Of a DNA stretch of 64,000 nucleotides, positions 11,201-22,560 are shown piece by piece. The stretch covers positions 1,798,001 through 1,862,000 of the forward strand of contig JANTQA010000010.1 of the NCBI GenBank assembly GCA_027625915.1, in the 5' to 3' direction. Made by a program: the position numbers and the translations under genes. Every line of letters starts with the position of its first letter. Position 1 is the stretch's first letter. Under the pieces are notes generated by a model that had not been told where the DNA came from, did not search any database, and saw only the letters and a program-made list of their open reading frames with translations. Source of the stretch: Anaeramoeba flamelloides. Lineage: Eukaryota > Metamonada > Anaeramoebidae.

Positions 11201-14200
11201 TTTATTTTTCTTTATTGGTTTATTGATCAACAATTCTCAGCCATTTTTTAATATTCAAATAAGAACCAATATTATTTTTGGTGTTGTTTGCTTAAAATTA
11301 AAAAAAAATAAAAAATACTGAAATTGTCGCAAAAGATATATTTATCTCAAATTAAAAAAATAAATTCGCTTATCAAAAGATAAAAAAAAAGTGAATCATG
11401 ATTTTTGAAATGAGCATTATGGATTTTTTATACTGAACTTTCACTAAAAAAAGATTAACAAGAGATTTTTTTGCTACAGCCGTTCCAACCCTACCGTGAA
11501 ATCTATGATAAACAGAAAATTCATTTTGTTTATCATACTTGACTTTTTATGACAGGATTTTATGGTTATGTGATAGCCTATTACAAACCGTGAAATTTTA
11601 TCAATAGAACAAACAATTTTCCCATAGAAAAAATATTAAAATTTGAATTTTTGAATACAAAGCTTCTGGAAGATGAATAATTTGGAAAAATTTTCAGGTT
11701 TTTGATGGAATTTAATTTCTAAAGACCTTAAAATCAAAAGGCAAGACCATTTCAAAGAAATTATCAAATTCGATCTCCAATCTTTGGGAATCTTTGTTTT
11801 GATTTTTTGAATGTATTTGATAAACAACAAGAATTTTTTTGTTTGTCTTTCAAATAAGGAATTTTTTAAAAAAACCTATGTCAAACCATAAAATGTATAT
11901 GATAGCGTTTAACCGAAGATTTTTTTTTTTGTATTTAACAGAGACAAAAAGTCAATTTCTATGTCTGTCAAATTTCACGGTAGGTTTGGAACGGCTGTAA
12001 TAATTTTCTGAATTTTAAAAGTCATTACATCATCTCTGATTTTTTTAATGTTTATTTGTATTTATGAAGATTTTTTTTTTTCGGCTTGACATAATTGGAA
12101 GAAAGTAAAAGAAAAAAAAAGAAGTAACAAAAGAAGAAAAAAAATTTGAAAAAGCAAAAAAAAAAATTTTCAAAAATTAGAAAAAATGATTTTGATCCAA
12201 AAATTGAGGCATTTTTGATAAGAATCTGGTATAAACTAAACAAAGCAACTTCCAATAACATTATAAAGTGATTCAACATTCTAGAAAAATATTTTAGTTT
12301 TAAATCTTTTGTTTTTTTTACAAAAACAAATATTTATTTTTAATTGAAGATCTGAAACAAAAAGACAAAATTGATTGAGTATTTTTCAACAAACCCTAAT
12401 ATTAAATGTGTTTTATTCCCAAAAAAACAGTACCTTTCCGTGAAAACTCCAACTTTTTTGCAAAAATACATTTTTTCGTGGTAAAGTATTTATTCGCGAA
12501 AAAATGATTCTAATGTAAAAGAAGTATTTATCCTCAAAAAATCAGTCTTTTTTTGAAAACAAGGAACAATATATGTCAATTTGTCACATTTAGATGTTAA
12601 ACCCTATTATTAGTTTTTTACTAATAATTAAATTAAAAATTTTCTTTATGGAAATTTTTTTAATTACTTATAAAAATCTAAAAGATTTAAACCAAAATAA
12701 TAGTATTACAGTATTTGGAAATTGAGGATTTAGAACCTCCAAAAGTAACTATTTTTTCATTTTGTAAATTTCAAGATTGATTAAATAATCATCAACCTAA
12801 AAAAGAAAAGAATGCTTATTTTTGTTTCCTTTTTCTGAAGTTAGTTGTATTTTCAATATATTTACAGTAGGTAAAAATGATTTGGAAAATTAATATATTG
12901 GCTCACTATTTATTTTTTTAAAAAAATTGAATTTTTTAACGAGCTAATCTACATTTCGCCATAAATTTAAGAAACATATTTTGTGACTTTGTAGTCTGAA
13001 TATTGATAATTCATCGTTTATATTGGTTTCGAAATGTCAATTTTTTATTCTCGAAAATTTTTGGATTGTTTACGAATAAAAGGATACTTTTTTAATATTG
13101 ATGATCAACAAATTTTAGTACTATTTTTGCTAATCGAATTTTTCGAGACATTTGAACCATTGGAAACTGATCTGATTTACACTCAATAACAACACGCTTT
13201 AATTTTGGACTTCTAGTGGTAGAATCTAATCCCTTAAATATATATTTATAATTAAATTTTTCTAAAAATACAACTTTCTTGTCTGAAGTGACATGAGAAA
13301 TTTTAATTCAACACAAGCATAAAGACGAACATCTTAAAAAACTCTCTTTTTCGAAAGCAATTATATTTTTTAAGACATCACTTTTTGCACAGTGTTGGAA
13401 CCAATTTAAGGAAATTCAATTTCAAACGTTTTTTATTGCTTTTTTATGAAATAATTTGATCTTAAAATCTCAAAATCACCAAAGTTTTCAATTGAATGTC
13501 CTATTTAATAAAACCAAAGTACTTTCAGAAGCGATGTGAAAAAAAATTATTAAATTTTTTTGTATTTCTCAGCAAAAAAGAAGATCTATAAAAATTCAGT
13601 ACTAAATGTATTGTATGTTCAATGATAATTTCTGTGAGGAACACAAGAAAAAATATTTTTTCTTAGTCCCCTTTCAACACTGGTTAAAAATAAAAGAAAA
13701 TAAAAAAAGAAAATAGAAATGAAAATAAAAAAAGAAAAGAATTGGTTACCATTTTTAAATGGTGTGTTATCAGGGAAATCCTTTTGGGCAGAAGGTTCAA
13801 TTAAAACATTTACTTTTGCACCATAAACTAAATAATGAAGAATCTTTTTTGTAATTCTTGTTGCACTCTTCGAGTCTTTTTTTTTAATCACAAGAACAGT
13901 CTTGGGGCGTGATCCCCATTTCAACTGAAGTGATTTTCTTACATTAGGGCCCTTGATAAACCGTGACTGATTTAAATTTCGAATGGAACTGGGCTTTGTG
14001 TTATGACTTCTTGATTCAATCACAGTTATCGGTGACTTTGGCGAGTTTTTTACTTGTTGAAACAGGTTTTTTTCGTTGTTGTGATTATTCTTGTCTTCTT
14101 TGTATTTGTTTAGATCACGGATTCTTGGTTTTGTTTCATTGTTTTTGACAGAGACACTATTGCTACGTTTTTTTTTAGAGACAACCAGATTTGGTGAAGA

Positions 14201-14218
14201 TTTATGAAGGACGCTCAT
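8224..14218 (-). CDS. NADK: NAD kinase, three exons
   Basis: Phosphorylates NAD to NADP with ATP. Exons on the minus strand are 14218-13750, 9388-9236 and 8825-8224. They join in frame (469+153+602 nt, 407 aa). Exon 1 carries a basic, Ser/Asn-rich tail and then LKWGSRPKTVLVIKKK, the family's entry into the Rossmann-like domain. Exon 2 carries GGDGT at residues 173-177, the ATP/NAD-binding signature. Exon 3 carries LNEVVVGRG (N250, E251), ADG (280-281) and TPTGSTAY (286-293), then the beta-sandwich with PICAHSLSARP and a DWF-WN-R C terminus as in animal and plant enzymes. All hallmark residues are present, so it should be active. Donors are GTAACC and GTAAGT, both phase 1. Human NADK is about 40 residues longer, mainly at the termini. 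A tiny extra exon inside the large intron cannot be excluded. Confidence 0.92.
8826..9235 (-). other. NAD kinase intron 2 (410 bp)
   Basis: Begins GTAAGT after codon ..TAT G and ends in a purine-rich AAAAAG after a long A run (minus strand). Phase 1 on both sides. No inserted element was recognised. Confidence 0.85.
9600..11400. repeat. dispersed repeat A, copy 1
   Basis: Long imperfect match to 43005-44470, for example the TATACGGGG/TATACGGAGG segment, AACCCCC(A/T)A, a segment with ACACATCACCAC / ACACTCCACCA, and the CCAATTCCAAATTA block. Parts also match 58880-59215 and 39935-40115. This copy retains the uninterrupted target of the MITE that sits in the 43-kb copy (see 43950-44254). No ORF survives, so the element class is unknown. 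Confidence 0.7.
11477..11997. mobile_element. MITE family 1 (TIR CAGCCGTTCCAA), full-length copy
   Basis: A 521-bp non-coding element with near-perfect terminal inverted repeats of about 27 bp (CAGCCGTTCCAACCCTACCG at the left, one mismatch in the inverted right end), flanked on both sides by TA. TA duplication and ends starting CAG suggest mobilisation by a Tc1/mariner-type transposase. Internal sequence (GATAAACAGAAAAT and TTTTATGGTTATGTGATAG) recurs at 46366-46460. It lies inside NAD kinase intron 1. Confidence 0.8.
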
Positions 14219-14655
14219 TAAAACAAAAATTGAGAAGCAAAATGTTTTCGAAAAATGATTTTTTTAAAGAATAAGAAAATAAACCGAAATAAGATTATTT
14301 CTCTCACTATGTAAGAAACTTCTCTTTCATTCGAAAAATGACGGAAATTAAAATTCATCATAATTATCAAAGTAACTCTACCAAAAATTTTTTCTGTGAT
14401 ATTTACTTTTTGTTGCAAAATAATTGGAACAAAATTTTTATTTAGAATTCCAAAAAAGATTTTTAATTTGAGGTTCACATTTCAAATTTTTAATTCTGAT
14501 AAAACCAGTAGAAATTATAAAAATCCCCATGACAGTTGGGGACATAGATGATTTATTTTAGTTCTAGGATGATTATTATGGAAAGTCGCATGAAAATTTT
14601 GATCTTTTTATTTTACAATTAACAGTATTCTTAGAATCTTCAATTTACATTTTGT
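14219..14655. other. NAD kinase upstream region
   Basis: AT-rich leader/promoter region of the NAD kinase gene, which is transcribed leftward from here. A MITE-like inverted repeat occupies most of it (14399-14634), so any core promoter must be within about 180 bp of the start codon or in the element itself. No defined promoter motif was recognised. Confidence 0.4.
14399..14634. mobile_element. MITE family 2 (TIR with GGAACAAAATTTT), decayed copy
   Basis: The left arm contains TTTGTTGCAAAATAATTGG and the right arm contains the inverted counterpart, ending TTTTACAATTAACAGTATTC. The arms are about 45 bp with several mismatches. Related copies lie at 26229-26466 and 34441-34733. Confidence 0.6.
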
Positions 14656-14877
14656 GTGGATTCAAATATACACAGTTATTCTGAAGAAAGTAATTCCTTT
14701 GGAAATTACACAAGAACTTTCATATTGAGCAAATTGAGTGAGACCTCTTTGTTTTTTGGTAGTAAAAACTTTGTAAAGTTTGATGTTATTGGGGTAGAAG
14801 GTGTTAAAACAAGCGCTTTATTTGTGGAGAACGAAATTAATAACGAAGAAAATCAGGATCAAAGCAGTAAAAAATAA
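14656..14877 (+). pseudogene. coding-like fragment without a start codon
   Basis: A 73-codon open stretch with balanced amino-acid composition, containing SFGNYTRTF and an acidic, N/Q/S-rich end, that stops at TAA. It contains no in-frame ATG and abuts a MITE. It could be a terminal exon, a gene relic, or chance. No family was recognised. Confidence 0.22.
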
Positions 14878-17800
14878 ACCCTACGTGATCAAAATAATGC
14901 GTGCACAAAGACCATAATCATTGTTTCAAAATATAAGCCGTGCTTTTTTTTCCTTCGTGTACCAATGCGACATCCAATTCACTACCAAATAGTATACCTA
15001 AGTTCAAATCAATTTTGAAAGTAAAGATTTGGTTATTTTCAGTAAAATTTAAATTATTCATGCCAATAGTTGAAAATATTCCATTCTATTCTCAATTTTT
15101 CATGGATTTTTTTGTTTTTTTTTGAAGATTAAAAATTTTCTTAAAAATTTACTCTATTTTTTGAGTGAAATTTTGCAATTTGATCTTTCATTTTTAGAAT
15201 TTCTTTTTAAATAATAGAACTTTAAGAAACCAATACCATATTTTTTTAGGGTTTATTCTCAATTTCTTTTCTCGATTAATGTTTAAGTCTTCAATAACAA
15301 AAAAAAAAAAACACTCTTTTTATTTTGAAACACACATTAAATTTTTTTGCACGCTTTATTTTGGCTACGGTAATCTATTTTTAACTTTCTTTGTTATCTT
15401 ATATATATTTCTTGAAAAATATTACTGGATTTAGATATTTTATTTTGTGTTGAACTTTTTCATAATTCTTCCAGTTCGTTATGTGAGGAATCTAACTTTG
15501 GCGCCCCTTTTTTAATATGCACACAATTCTTATTGTGGTATTAATAATTAAAATTATAAGTTTCCTAACTAATATTTTTTACAGAGTTTTCAAATTAAAT
15601 AAGTACACAAGCCAAAATATGTGTATCTAGTTTTTTTGATAAAAATTGATTGTTAATATAAACCATTTATACTATACCCCATATTTAATGTAAAAAAAAA
15701 AAATTCTATTAAAAAAGTAAATTTTGAGTGATTTTTTTTAATTTTAAATCCAAGAATATTTTTTTTCCTGAATATTTATTAAATATTTAGTTTTTTGAAT
15801 AATTAATAAAACTTAATCTAAACTTGAACAAGCCTGAATTTCAATGTACAAAAGAAGACATAAACTCAAAAAGAAATTATAAATACAGCGTTTGATCTCA
15901 TTTCACAACAATTAAAAATTATCCTAGAAAAAATATGAAAAGATCAACTGGGAAAAAGTAAATTTAAAATTATTAAATGCAAACCAAAATAAGTTTAGAC
16001 AAAAATTATTTATAAATAGTTATGGATGGAAATGTCAAGAATAATTAAAATTTATTAGGTATAATAATAATATCAACAAAAAGTCGTGTTTAGGTGTTAT
16101 CGAATTTCGTAGAGTGACCTAGCTTTCCCAAAATTCAAAATAATGGGGTAAAATCAAAATTTAACTCAAATCTTGTAAATTTTTGAAATCTAAAAGATTT
16201 TTATTTTTAATTTAGGAAATAAACAGAAAATTTCAAATATTTTCGGTTTATTTCTTAAATTAAAGAAAAAATAATGACAAAAAATATTTAAAATGGGTAG
16301 GAACAACATCCATTTTAAAAGTAAGGAATTTCACAAATTATTTTAAGAGATAGTCTTATATTTATGATAAAAATAAATTACCAACAAAATTTTGCAACTT
16401 ATATAAAAATTGTTCTGATCTAGAAAAAATTGAAGATAACAATCATTTTCTTGGAACTTCACATTTTATGGAAAAAATCAAGAAAATTGGATTAAGGAAT
16501 TAATTTAAATAAATAAAAAGAATAAGCAATTGAAAAATAATATTCTTGATTTTAGTTGAAACAAATCTCAATTTTTATTATATCATTGGTTAATGATTTG
16601 GAAATTTATGACTCTTTATTAAAATTTCAAAACAAAAATTTAGAAATTAGGGTTGTAAGAGTAAATTTATTTCCTCCCTTCAAAATATAAAAAAATATCT
16701 AGTTTTTGTAATTTTTTGAAATATCTAAAATAGTAATTCAAAGTTATTTTTTAATTATATATAATCAGATCTACTAGAAATATCTACTTTTAATTGGGTT
16801 TTATAAGGCACCTAGATTTTGATATGAAATTAGTACTTTCTGTTAAAAATAATTTTTGTAAAAAAAAAAATCTCAAAAAAAGTAACATCATGTTTCCACT
16901 AGTGTTTGTTTTTTTAGAAATTAAATGAAATATTTTTGAGATTTTAATTTTTTTTTTTTTTTAGAATTTGTGTTTCAAAGAATGACATGGATGAGTTAAT
17001 GTTCTTTAAACAATTTATTAATTTGTGTCTTTTTTATGAATTCCAAAAATAACATTTTTCAAATTTATACAAACAATAGTTGCCATTTTATAATTATTAA
17101 CAATTAAGATAATTCTTGAATTTTTTCGAACAGATTTTTTGTTTTATGTTAGAAAGTATTGATTTTTGTTGAAATATTTTTTTATTATTTTTCATTATTG
17201 ATACTTCAATTCAAATATTAGCAAATAAAAAAACAAAAATAAAAGAGGGGATATTTATATAAATCTAAATTATATAGATGTTTAATAGAATAATAGAATA
17301 AAATTTAGATCTATAAAATAAAATTTTTATATTCTTAAAAGTTTGAAAAAAGGTAATTTCTCGTAAACATGATGAAAAAAAATCAAAAAAAAAGATGATC
17401 TTTCAAAAAAAATACAAGAAATAAATCTTAATGTAATAATTTTAATACAAGAAAGTTCGAAATATTTCTCATTAATTAATAATCATGAAATATATTATTT
17501 TACATAAATTTCGAGGTGAAAATTGAATTTTAGGGCAACTAGAGTGTATTAAACACTTTTTAAATAAAAATAAAAAATTGGTAATTTATTTTTGAAAATG
17601 TTTTATATAAACTTCGAAAAAATACATCAACATATTGTTATAAATGAACTAATTCACTTTTATTGGGCTTTTCCTTATTTTTTATTAATTATTTCAAAAT
17701 ATTAATATTTAGAATTTTCTCTTTTTAAATATGTTGTTTTTTATTATTAAGAGCACATGGAAAATTTTCTGACGAAATATAATCATACACGAAAATTAGT

Positions 17801-18241
17801 ATATTATTCAAATGAATTTAGTTTTAATGGATCCCAAAAAAAGGGAAATTTCAAAACTGATTAATAAATAAAATCCTCAAACAAACATTCAATAATCTTG
17901 TTTTTTTAAAAATTTTTTTTTATTAAATTCAAATTGGAAATATTTCCCAAAATCAAAATTTTTCCTTAATTTTTAAGTACAAATTATGGAGAGTCTTTAT
18001 AATGTAAGACTAACAATACAATTGTTTCTTAGCTCGCAGGAATTTCAATTTCATTTGATCTTAGGATGGAACCAATCCCTTAAAAACAAAAATTATTAAT
18101 TTGTTGTATTTTTCTCAAACACTAACAAAAAAAAATGAAACTTTGAATAATAAAGTCTTTAAATTCTTTCTCAAAAAATTACTTTGTGTTTCAAGAAATC
18201 ATTTTTTCTCTCTTTTGACCAAAAAAAAAAAAAACAAGAAA
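14878..18241. other. intergenic, nothing recognised
   Basis: A 3.3-kb AT-rich interval between the divergent NAD kinase and CAF1 nuclease genes. No homologous exon, RNA gene or clear inverted-repeat element was recognised. Confidence 0.5.
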
Positions 18242-19369
18242 ATGAAAAAAGCAAAATATTCACAGGTTTACACCTTTAACGAAACAAAGGTCACAAGTAA
18301 GAACATCAAGGATTATGAAAAAGAAATCTTTTCATTAATGATCAAAAGTGATTTTGTTGCGTTTGATACAGAATTTACCGGCGGGCTAGGTCTAAGAAAT
18401 TTGCATTCTTCCAAGCCAAATCCTCGCCATAACGCATTAACAAATTTTGTAACACGCTATGGGATGGTTGAATTTGGTTTGTCTTTTGTACAATCAAACA
18501 GCACCCCACCAACAATTACCACATTCACATTCTCTGTGCTTGATGGGAAGAAGTTTTTAAGCGACACATCGTCGTTACTGTTTTTAAAGCAAAACAAATT
18601 TGATTTTAATTATCTTTTTGAAAATGCAATAATAATCAATCCAAGCGACCGTTACTTGGTAGAAAATAAATCCAAGACTTTTTCTTCGGAATACGAGAAT
18701 GAGAAATCGTCATCCGATCTTACACCAGGTACCATACTTTGTAGAATTATCGGGAACTTGTTTGTAATTGAAAAAGAACAAAGGGTATCGTGGATCAACC
18801 CAAAATTGCCAATTGTTGGCCATTTTGTCTCTATGGATCTCTATTTAACCCTCAGGACTTTCATTATTGACATTGATAAAAACTGGAAAAAATTTAGGCC
18901 ATTCCTTCAAAAGATTGAGATCTTTGATACAAAGTTAATTTCAAGCCATTGGGACAAAAATGTGCCTAATGGCTTGCAATTATTATTTGGAAGAATACTT
19001 GGAGATCTAAATATTAAATTAGAAATGTTTTCAAATCAAAAATGTCTTGAAAACCTTCAGCAAGAAAAAAGAAAAAAGAGTAGTGTAAAGAAGAACGAAA
19101 AAAAAGGGGAGATGGAAATAGAGTCAAAGGTGGAAGAAGAAGAAGAAGAAGAAAAAGAAGAAGAAGAAAGTAAAAATGAAAACGAAAATGAAAAAGTAGT
19201 GAAAAAAAAAGAATATATAACCGAATTTGAAGGTGGGCATTCGGCAGGGTTTGACTCTTTTATGACAGCAATTGTTTTTTATTTTTTAACAGACAAATTT
19301 GATCTTGAGGAAATTGAGTCTTTTAAGGGATCATTATTTGGTGGGCAGAGAAAAATGTTTCAATTATAA
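18242..19369 (+). CDS. PARN/TOE1-type CAF1 ribonuclease (poly(A)-specific 3' exonuclease)
   Basis: A 375-residue, apparently single-exon enzyme of the DEDDh exonuclease fold that removes poly(A) or trims small RNA 3' ends. FVAFDTEFTG gives D42 and E44, VGHFVSMDL gives D199, and HSAGFDSFMTA gives H333 and D338. The His-to-Asp spacing of five matches human PARN, and all five catalytic residues are present. FDFNYLF and IFDTKLIS are further PARN-like blocks. A Lys/Glu-rich insert (about residues 270-325) separates the third and fourth motifs. No R3H or RRM domain is present, so it is the minimal catalytic form, shorter than human PARN (about 640 aa). I chose the ATG at 18242 because the family domain starts there. 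An in-frame ATG at 18101 would add 47 basic, hydrophobic residues. TOE1 is the alternative identity. Confidence 0.83.
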   Translation: MKKAKYSQVYTFNETKVTSKNIKDYEKEIFSLMIKSDFVAFDTEFTGGLGLRNLHSSKPNPRHNALTNFVTRYGMVEFGLSFVQSNSTPPTITTFTFSVLDGKKFLSDTSSLLFLKQNKFDFNYLFENAIIINPSDRYLVENKSKTFSSEYENEKSSSDLTPGTILCRIIGNLFVIEKEQRVSWINPKLPIVGHFVSMDLYLTLRTFIIDIDKNWKKFRPFLQKIEIFDTKLISSHWDKNVPNGLQLLFGRILGDLNIKLEMFSNQKCLENLQQEKRKKSSVKKNEKKGEMEIESKVEEEEEEEKEEEESKNENENEKVVKKKEYITEFEGGHSAGFDSFMTAIVFYFLTDKFDLEEIESFKGSLFGGQRKMFQL

Positions 19370-20929
19370 ATAAAAAAAAGTTAGTCAAGAAGAAAACACC
19401 CAAGAATTAGAATACAAATATTTCTTATATTTGTTATTTCCGTATTAGATGTTCAAAAATATATTATCAAATATATTTAAATCTTTTGAAATAAAATTGT
19501 TTACCTATAATCTTCTGTACTTGCTTTTTACTTTTTTTTTTTTTTTTTTTTTGATAAGTGAAGATGGAAATTCCTCAATTTATTTTTTGAGTTAAAACAT
19601 GGGATTGTTTGTATGGTTTTAACTATTTTTTTTTTTCTTCTAATTTTTAGATTTTTTATTAATATTTACCAAAATTTTATTGACAGCACAAAAAAATTTA
19701 ACTTTTATATTTTATTTTGTTAGATCTTCAAAATAATAACATACCAATTAGAATATTTTTTCTTTGACTTTTTTTTTAATTTTTTTTAAATTATTTTTTT
19801 TTTTTAATTATTTTCCTTAAGAAGAAAAAAGTAAAAAAAAAACAAAAACAAGGAAAAAATAAAACTAAGAATAAAAAAATTGACTAAATTAGAAAAAATG
19901 AAGTTGATGTACAAATTAAATTTATTCGAAAAACGATGACGAATAAAACTATGAGAATTTGTAAATTTGTCAATTTAACTAGCTAAATCATATTGTAAAG
20001 GGGCTTTAATAAATGATTTTCGTATAAAAAATATTAGGATTACTTAAATATGATATATATATATATATATATTTCTAAATTACAATTTAATAATTTTAAC
20101 ATACTAAAATTCGATTTTAGAAAAAAATATATTATTAAATAAATTCTAGAAGAAATATCAAATTATAACCATTTACTAATTGAAATGTTAACAATAGATT
20201 TACAATTATAAAACTCATAAAACAATAAATAAATAATTATCAAAATTAAAAAATTATCGTTAAGTTAAAAAAATTGGGGATGGGCAAAACAAAAATATTG
20301 TATTGTTAATTTTGTTTAAATTCTATTAGGAATATTGATCATCCAATGTTTAGATACTGTTAAATAATTTTATTTAAGTTCTTGTGGTTTGAAGAACACA
20401 ACTTTAATATAATACTCATTGTCGATAAAAATATTGAAAGAATGAAACAGGTTAGGCAATTCAAAAAAAAAATGAAAAGACCAAACAAAAAGATGAAAAA
20501 ATGATATTCATTTTTAAATAAAAATAAAAATTATTTCCAATTTAGATGAAATTGTATTATTGTGATTCTTTGGAACATTTTAGCTGTGTTGAAAATTTTG
20601 ATTTTTAAACTATCTATCATTCAAAGGGGTCTATTTGTAATGGGTGAATTACATGTGATTAAAGGGTATGCATAGCTATAAGAAGAAAAAGGTATTTTGG
20701 AAAATTTCAAAATTGAAATCATGTCTTAACACTTTTTGTTTTTTTTTTTTACCTTTTTTTTTTTAAAACCTAATACAGTTATATAAAAAAAAATTATTGC
20801 AAGATCAATTGAAACTTGGTAAAAAAGTGTTATTATTATGTTATCGAAACTTGGGAAATCATTGTTGAGAAATAATATTGATTTATATTGGAATTTTATT
20901 TGATCGCTGATAAGGATATTCGAACATAA

Positions 20930-21200
20930 ATGGAAAAATTTTCACTTTATTTTCATTTCCTTTCCTTTTTCAAATAGATACCACAAATTCCCTATATAAT
21001 TTGTTTGGGGACTTGATTTCTAAGATAAAAGCAAGGGGAATGAAGTCTAACTTGTGTGGCTTTTATCATTCAAATACAATTTGGGGATCAAAACAAGCAT
21101 TTTGTTTTTCTCAATGGGGCCCTAAGAATTTAGTTTTTCATTTTTTAAGAAAACTATTGATAGTTAAGTTTTATTTGAGAAGGATATCAATAATTATTTG
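20930..21200 (+). repeat. dispersed repeat E, copy 1
   Basis: Matches the reverse complement of 58570-58870. Shared blocks include TTTTCACTTTATTTTCATTT, CAAATAGATACCACAAAT and GACTTGATTTCTAA. The similarity continues for about 270 bp with mismatches. No transposase or TIR was recognised. Confidence 0.65.
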
Positions 21201-21644
21201 ATGTGTATTATTCTTCTTATTACTTATTTGTTCTTCAAAGGTCAATTATATCAAATAATTGATATTTGATTTATTAAGAAAATATTAGGTTACTCTCTTA
21301 CAGAAACAAAGTTTATTTAGCTAATCAATGGTTATAGGAAAGTTAATTCAATTTTGAAATCAAATTAAATGATCTTTCGAGTAAATTTTAGATTCAGAAT
21401 TGATTTTATTCAATTTTTTTCCCAATTGTATCAATATTTATGAAAGTTTTTATTTTTTTTTTTCTTGCTGTGAAAAGTGAACAAAAATTCGAACAATTTT
21501 TAATTCGTGATCTTACATTGGTAAGAATAATTTTTTCATTTTTGAACTAGAAGAAATAAATATGTCTTTGTTTCTTTTATTGTGTGTGTTTTTTTTTTGT
21601 TCATTTAATTGGAAGTCTTTGTAGAAAAAAAAGTTTTAATTATA

Positions 21645-21832
21645 CAGTCAGTTTCAAATTTAAGGCAAAAACTTTCAAAGAAATTTAAGGAACAAAAAAA
21701 TCTTAAATTAAAGCACAAAATTTGGAAATTTTTTTTTATACAAATTATTTTACGAAAATTTGAGCCTTAATTTAAGTTTTTTTTGTACCTTAATTTTCGT
21801 TGAAGTTTGTGCCTTAAATTTGAAAATGACTG
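21645..21832. mobile_element. MITE family 3 (TIR CAGTCA, TTAAGGCA motif), 188 bp
   Basis: The left end CAGTCAGTTTCAAATTTAAG and the inverted right end CAGTCATTTTCAAATTTAAG differ at one base. The element is flanked by TA on each side. Internal TAAGGCAC-like motifs on both arms relate it to 43950-44254 and 51194-51393. The CAGT ends and TA duplication are Tc1/mariner-like. Confidence 0.82.
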
Positions 21833-22289
21833 TAAAAATATGTCTTATAAAATTTATACAGATTATTTTATCAACTTTATTATGGGAATATATGTATATA
21901 TTTATAATTTGTAAGAATTAATTTTGAAAACCAAAGTTTAAATGTAAGTTTTTTGTACTTGGAGTGTACATTAAATTTAAATAAATTCAAGGTATTTTTT
22001 CCTTTACTGGGATTTGTATAATAAATAAGAAAACAATTTCATTTAATCTTCTCTCTCTTTTTTTAGGAGAGTTGGTATATTTTACCATTTTTAACAATTT
22101 TAATTGGAAGAATAAAACTGAAAAATTATTTTTTGAGTGCCATATGATATTGAAACTTTAAAAACAAAACATCGTTTTTACTGCACTATTTGTGAAAATA
22201 ATTCTAGTAAACTGGGTTGAATCTTCAATTTTTCAATTTTTCCTTTTTTTGATTAATGTTTGGTTTTTTAGAGTTATTTTTTCGTTATC

Positions 22290-22560
22290 AAAATGTATAT
22301 AAGGGAATTCATGAAATTAATCAAAGAATAAAACCAAAAAAAAAAAACAGAAAAGGTGTTTATTTTATTCAAATCTTTTCCTTTCAAAGGACAAACAAGA
22401 AAGATCACCTTCATAAATACATTTGCTGAAATTAAGAATCTAAAAAACAATAAATTCATCAAAGACTATTTTGGAAGATTTTTTTTCTTGATCTTCTTAA
22501 TTTGGATGAACCAAAGCAATTTATTATCTTGAATTTCTTATACCTATTACAATTTATTAT
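22290..22560. repeat. dispersed repeat C, uninterrupted copy
   Basis: The block GAAATTAATCAAAGAATAAA and following sequence match 49195-49350. The next block (ATCTTCTTAATTTGGA) matches after 49978. The 49-kb copy is split by a 586-bp MITE, and this copy is not. Confidence 0.55.

Larger units (their letters stand above)
9389..13749 (-). other. NAD kinase intron 1 (4.36 kb), filled with repeats
   Basis: Defined by frame: exon 1 ends AATG before GTAACC, and exon 2 starts after TTTACAAAAG. Together they restore a Glu codon. The interval holds a dispersed repeat (about 9600-11400, also at 43005-44470) and a complete 521-bp TA-flanked MITE (11477-11997). The rest is AT-rich sequence with no coding support. 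The ORFs on either strand in this interval lack motifs. Confidence 0.8.

Noticed and set aside
11636..11830. 64-codon minus-strand ORF
   Set aside because: Lies wholly inside a TA-flanked non-coding MITE and is not kept open in its relatives.
18101..18241. Upstream in-frame extension of the PARN-like ORF
   Set aside because: Low-complexity K/F/L residues outside the domain; the ATG at 18242 fits the family start better.
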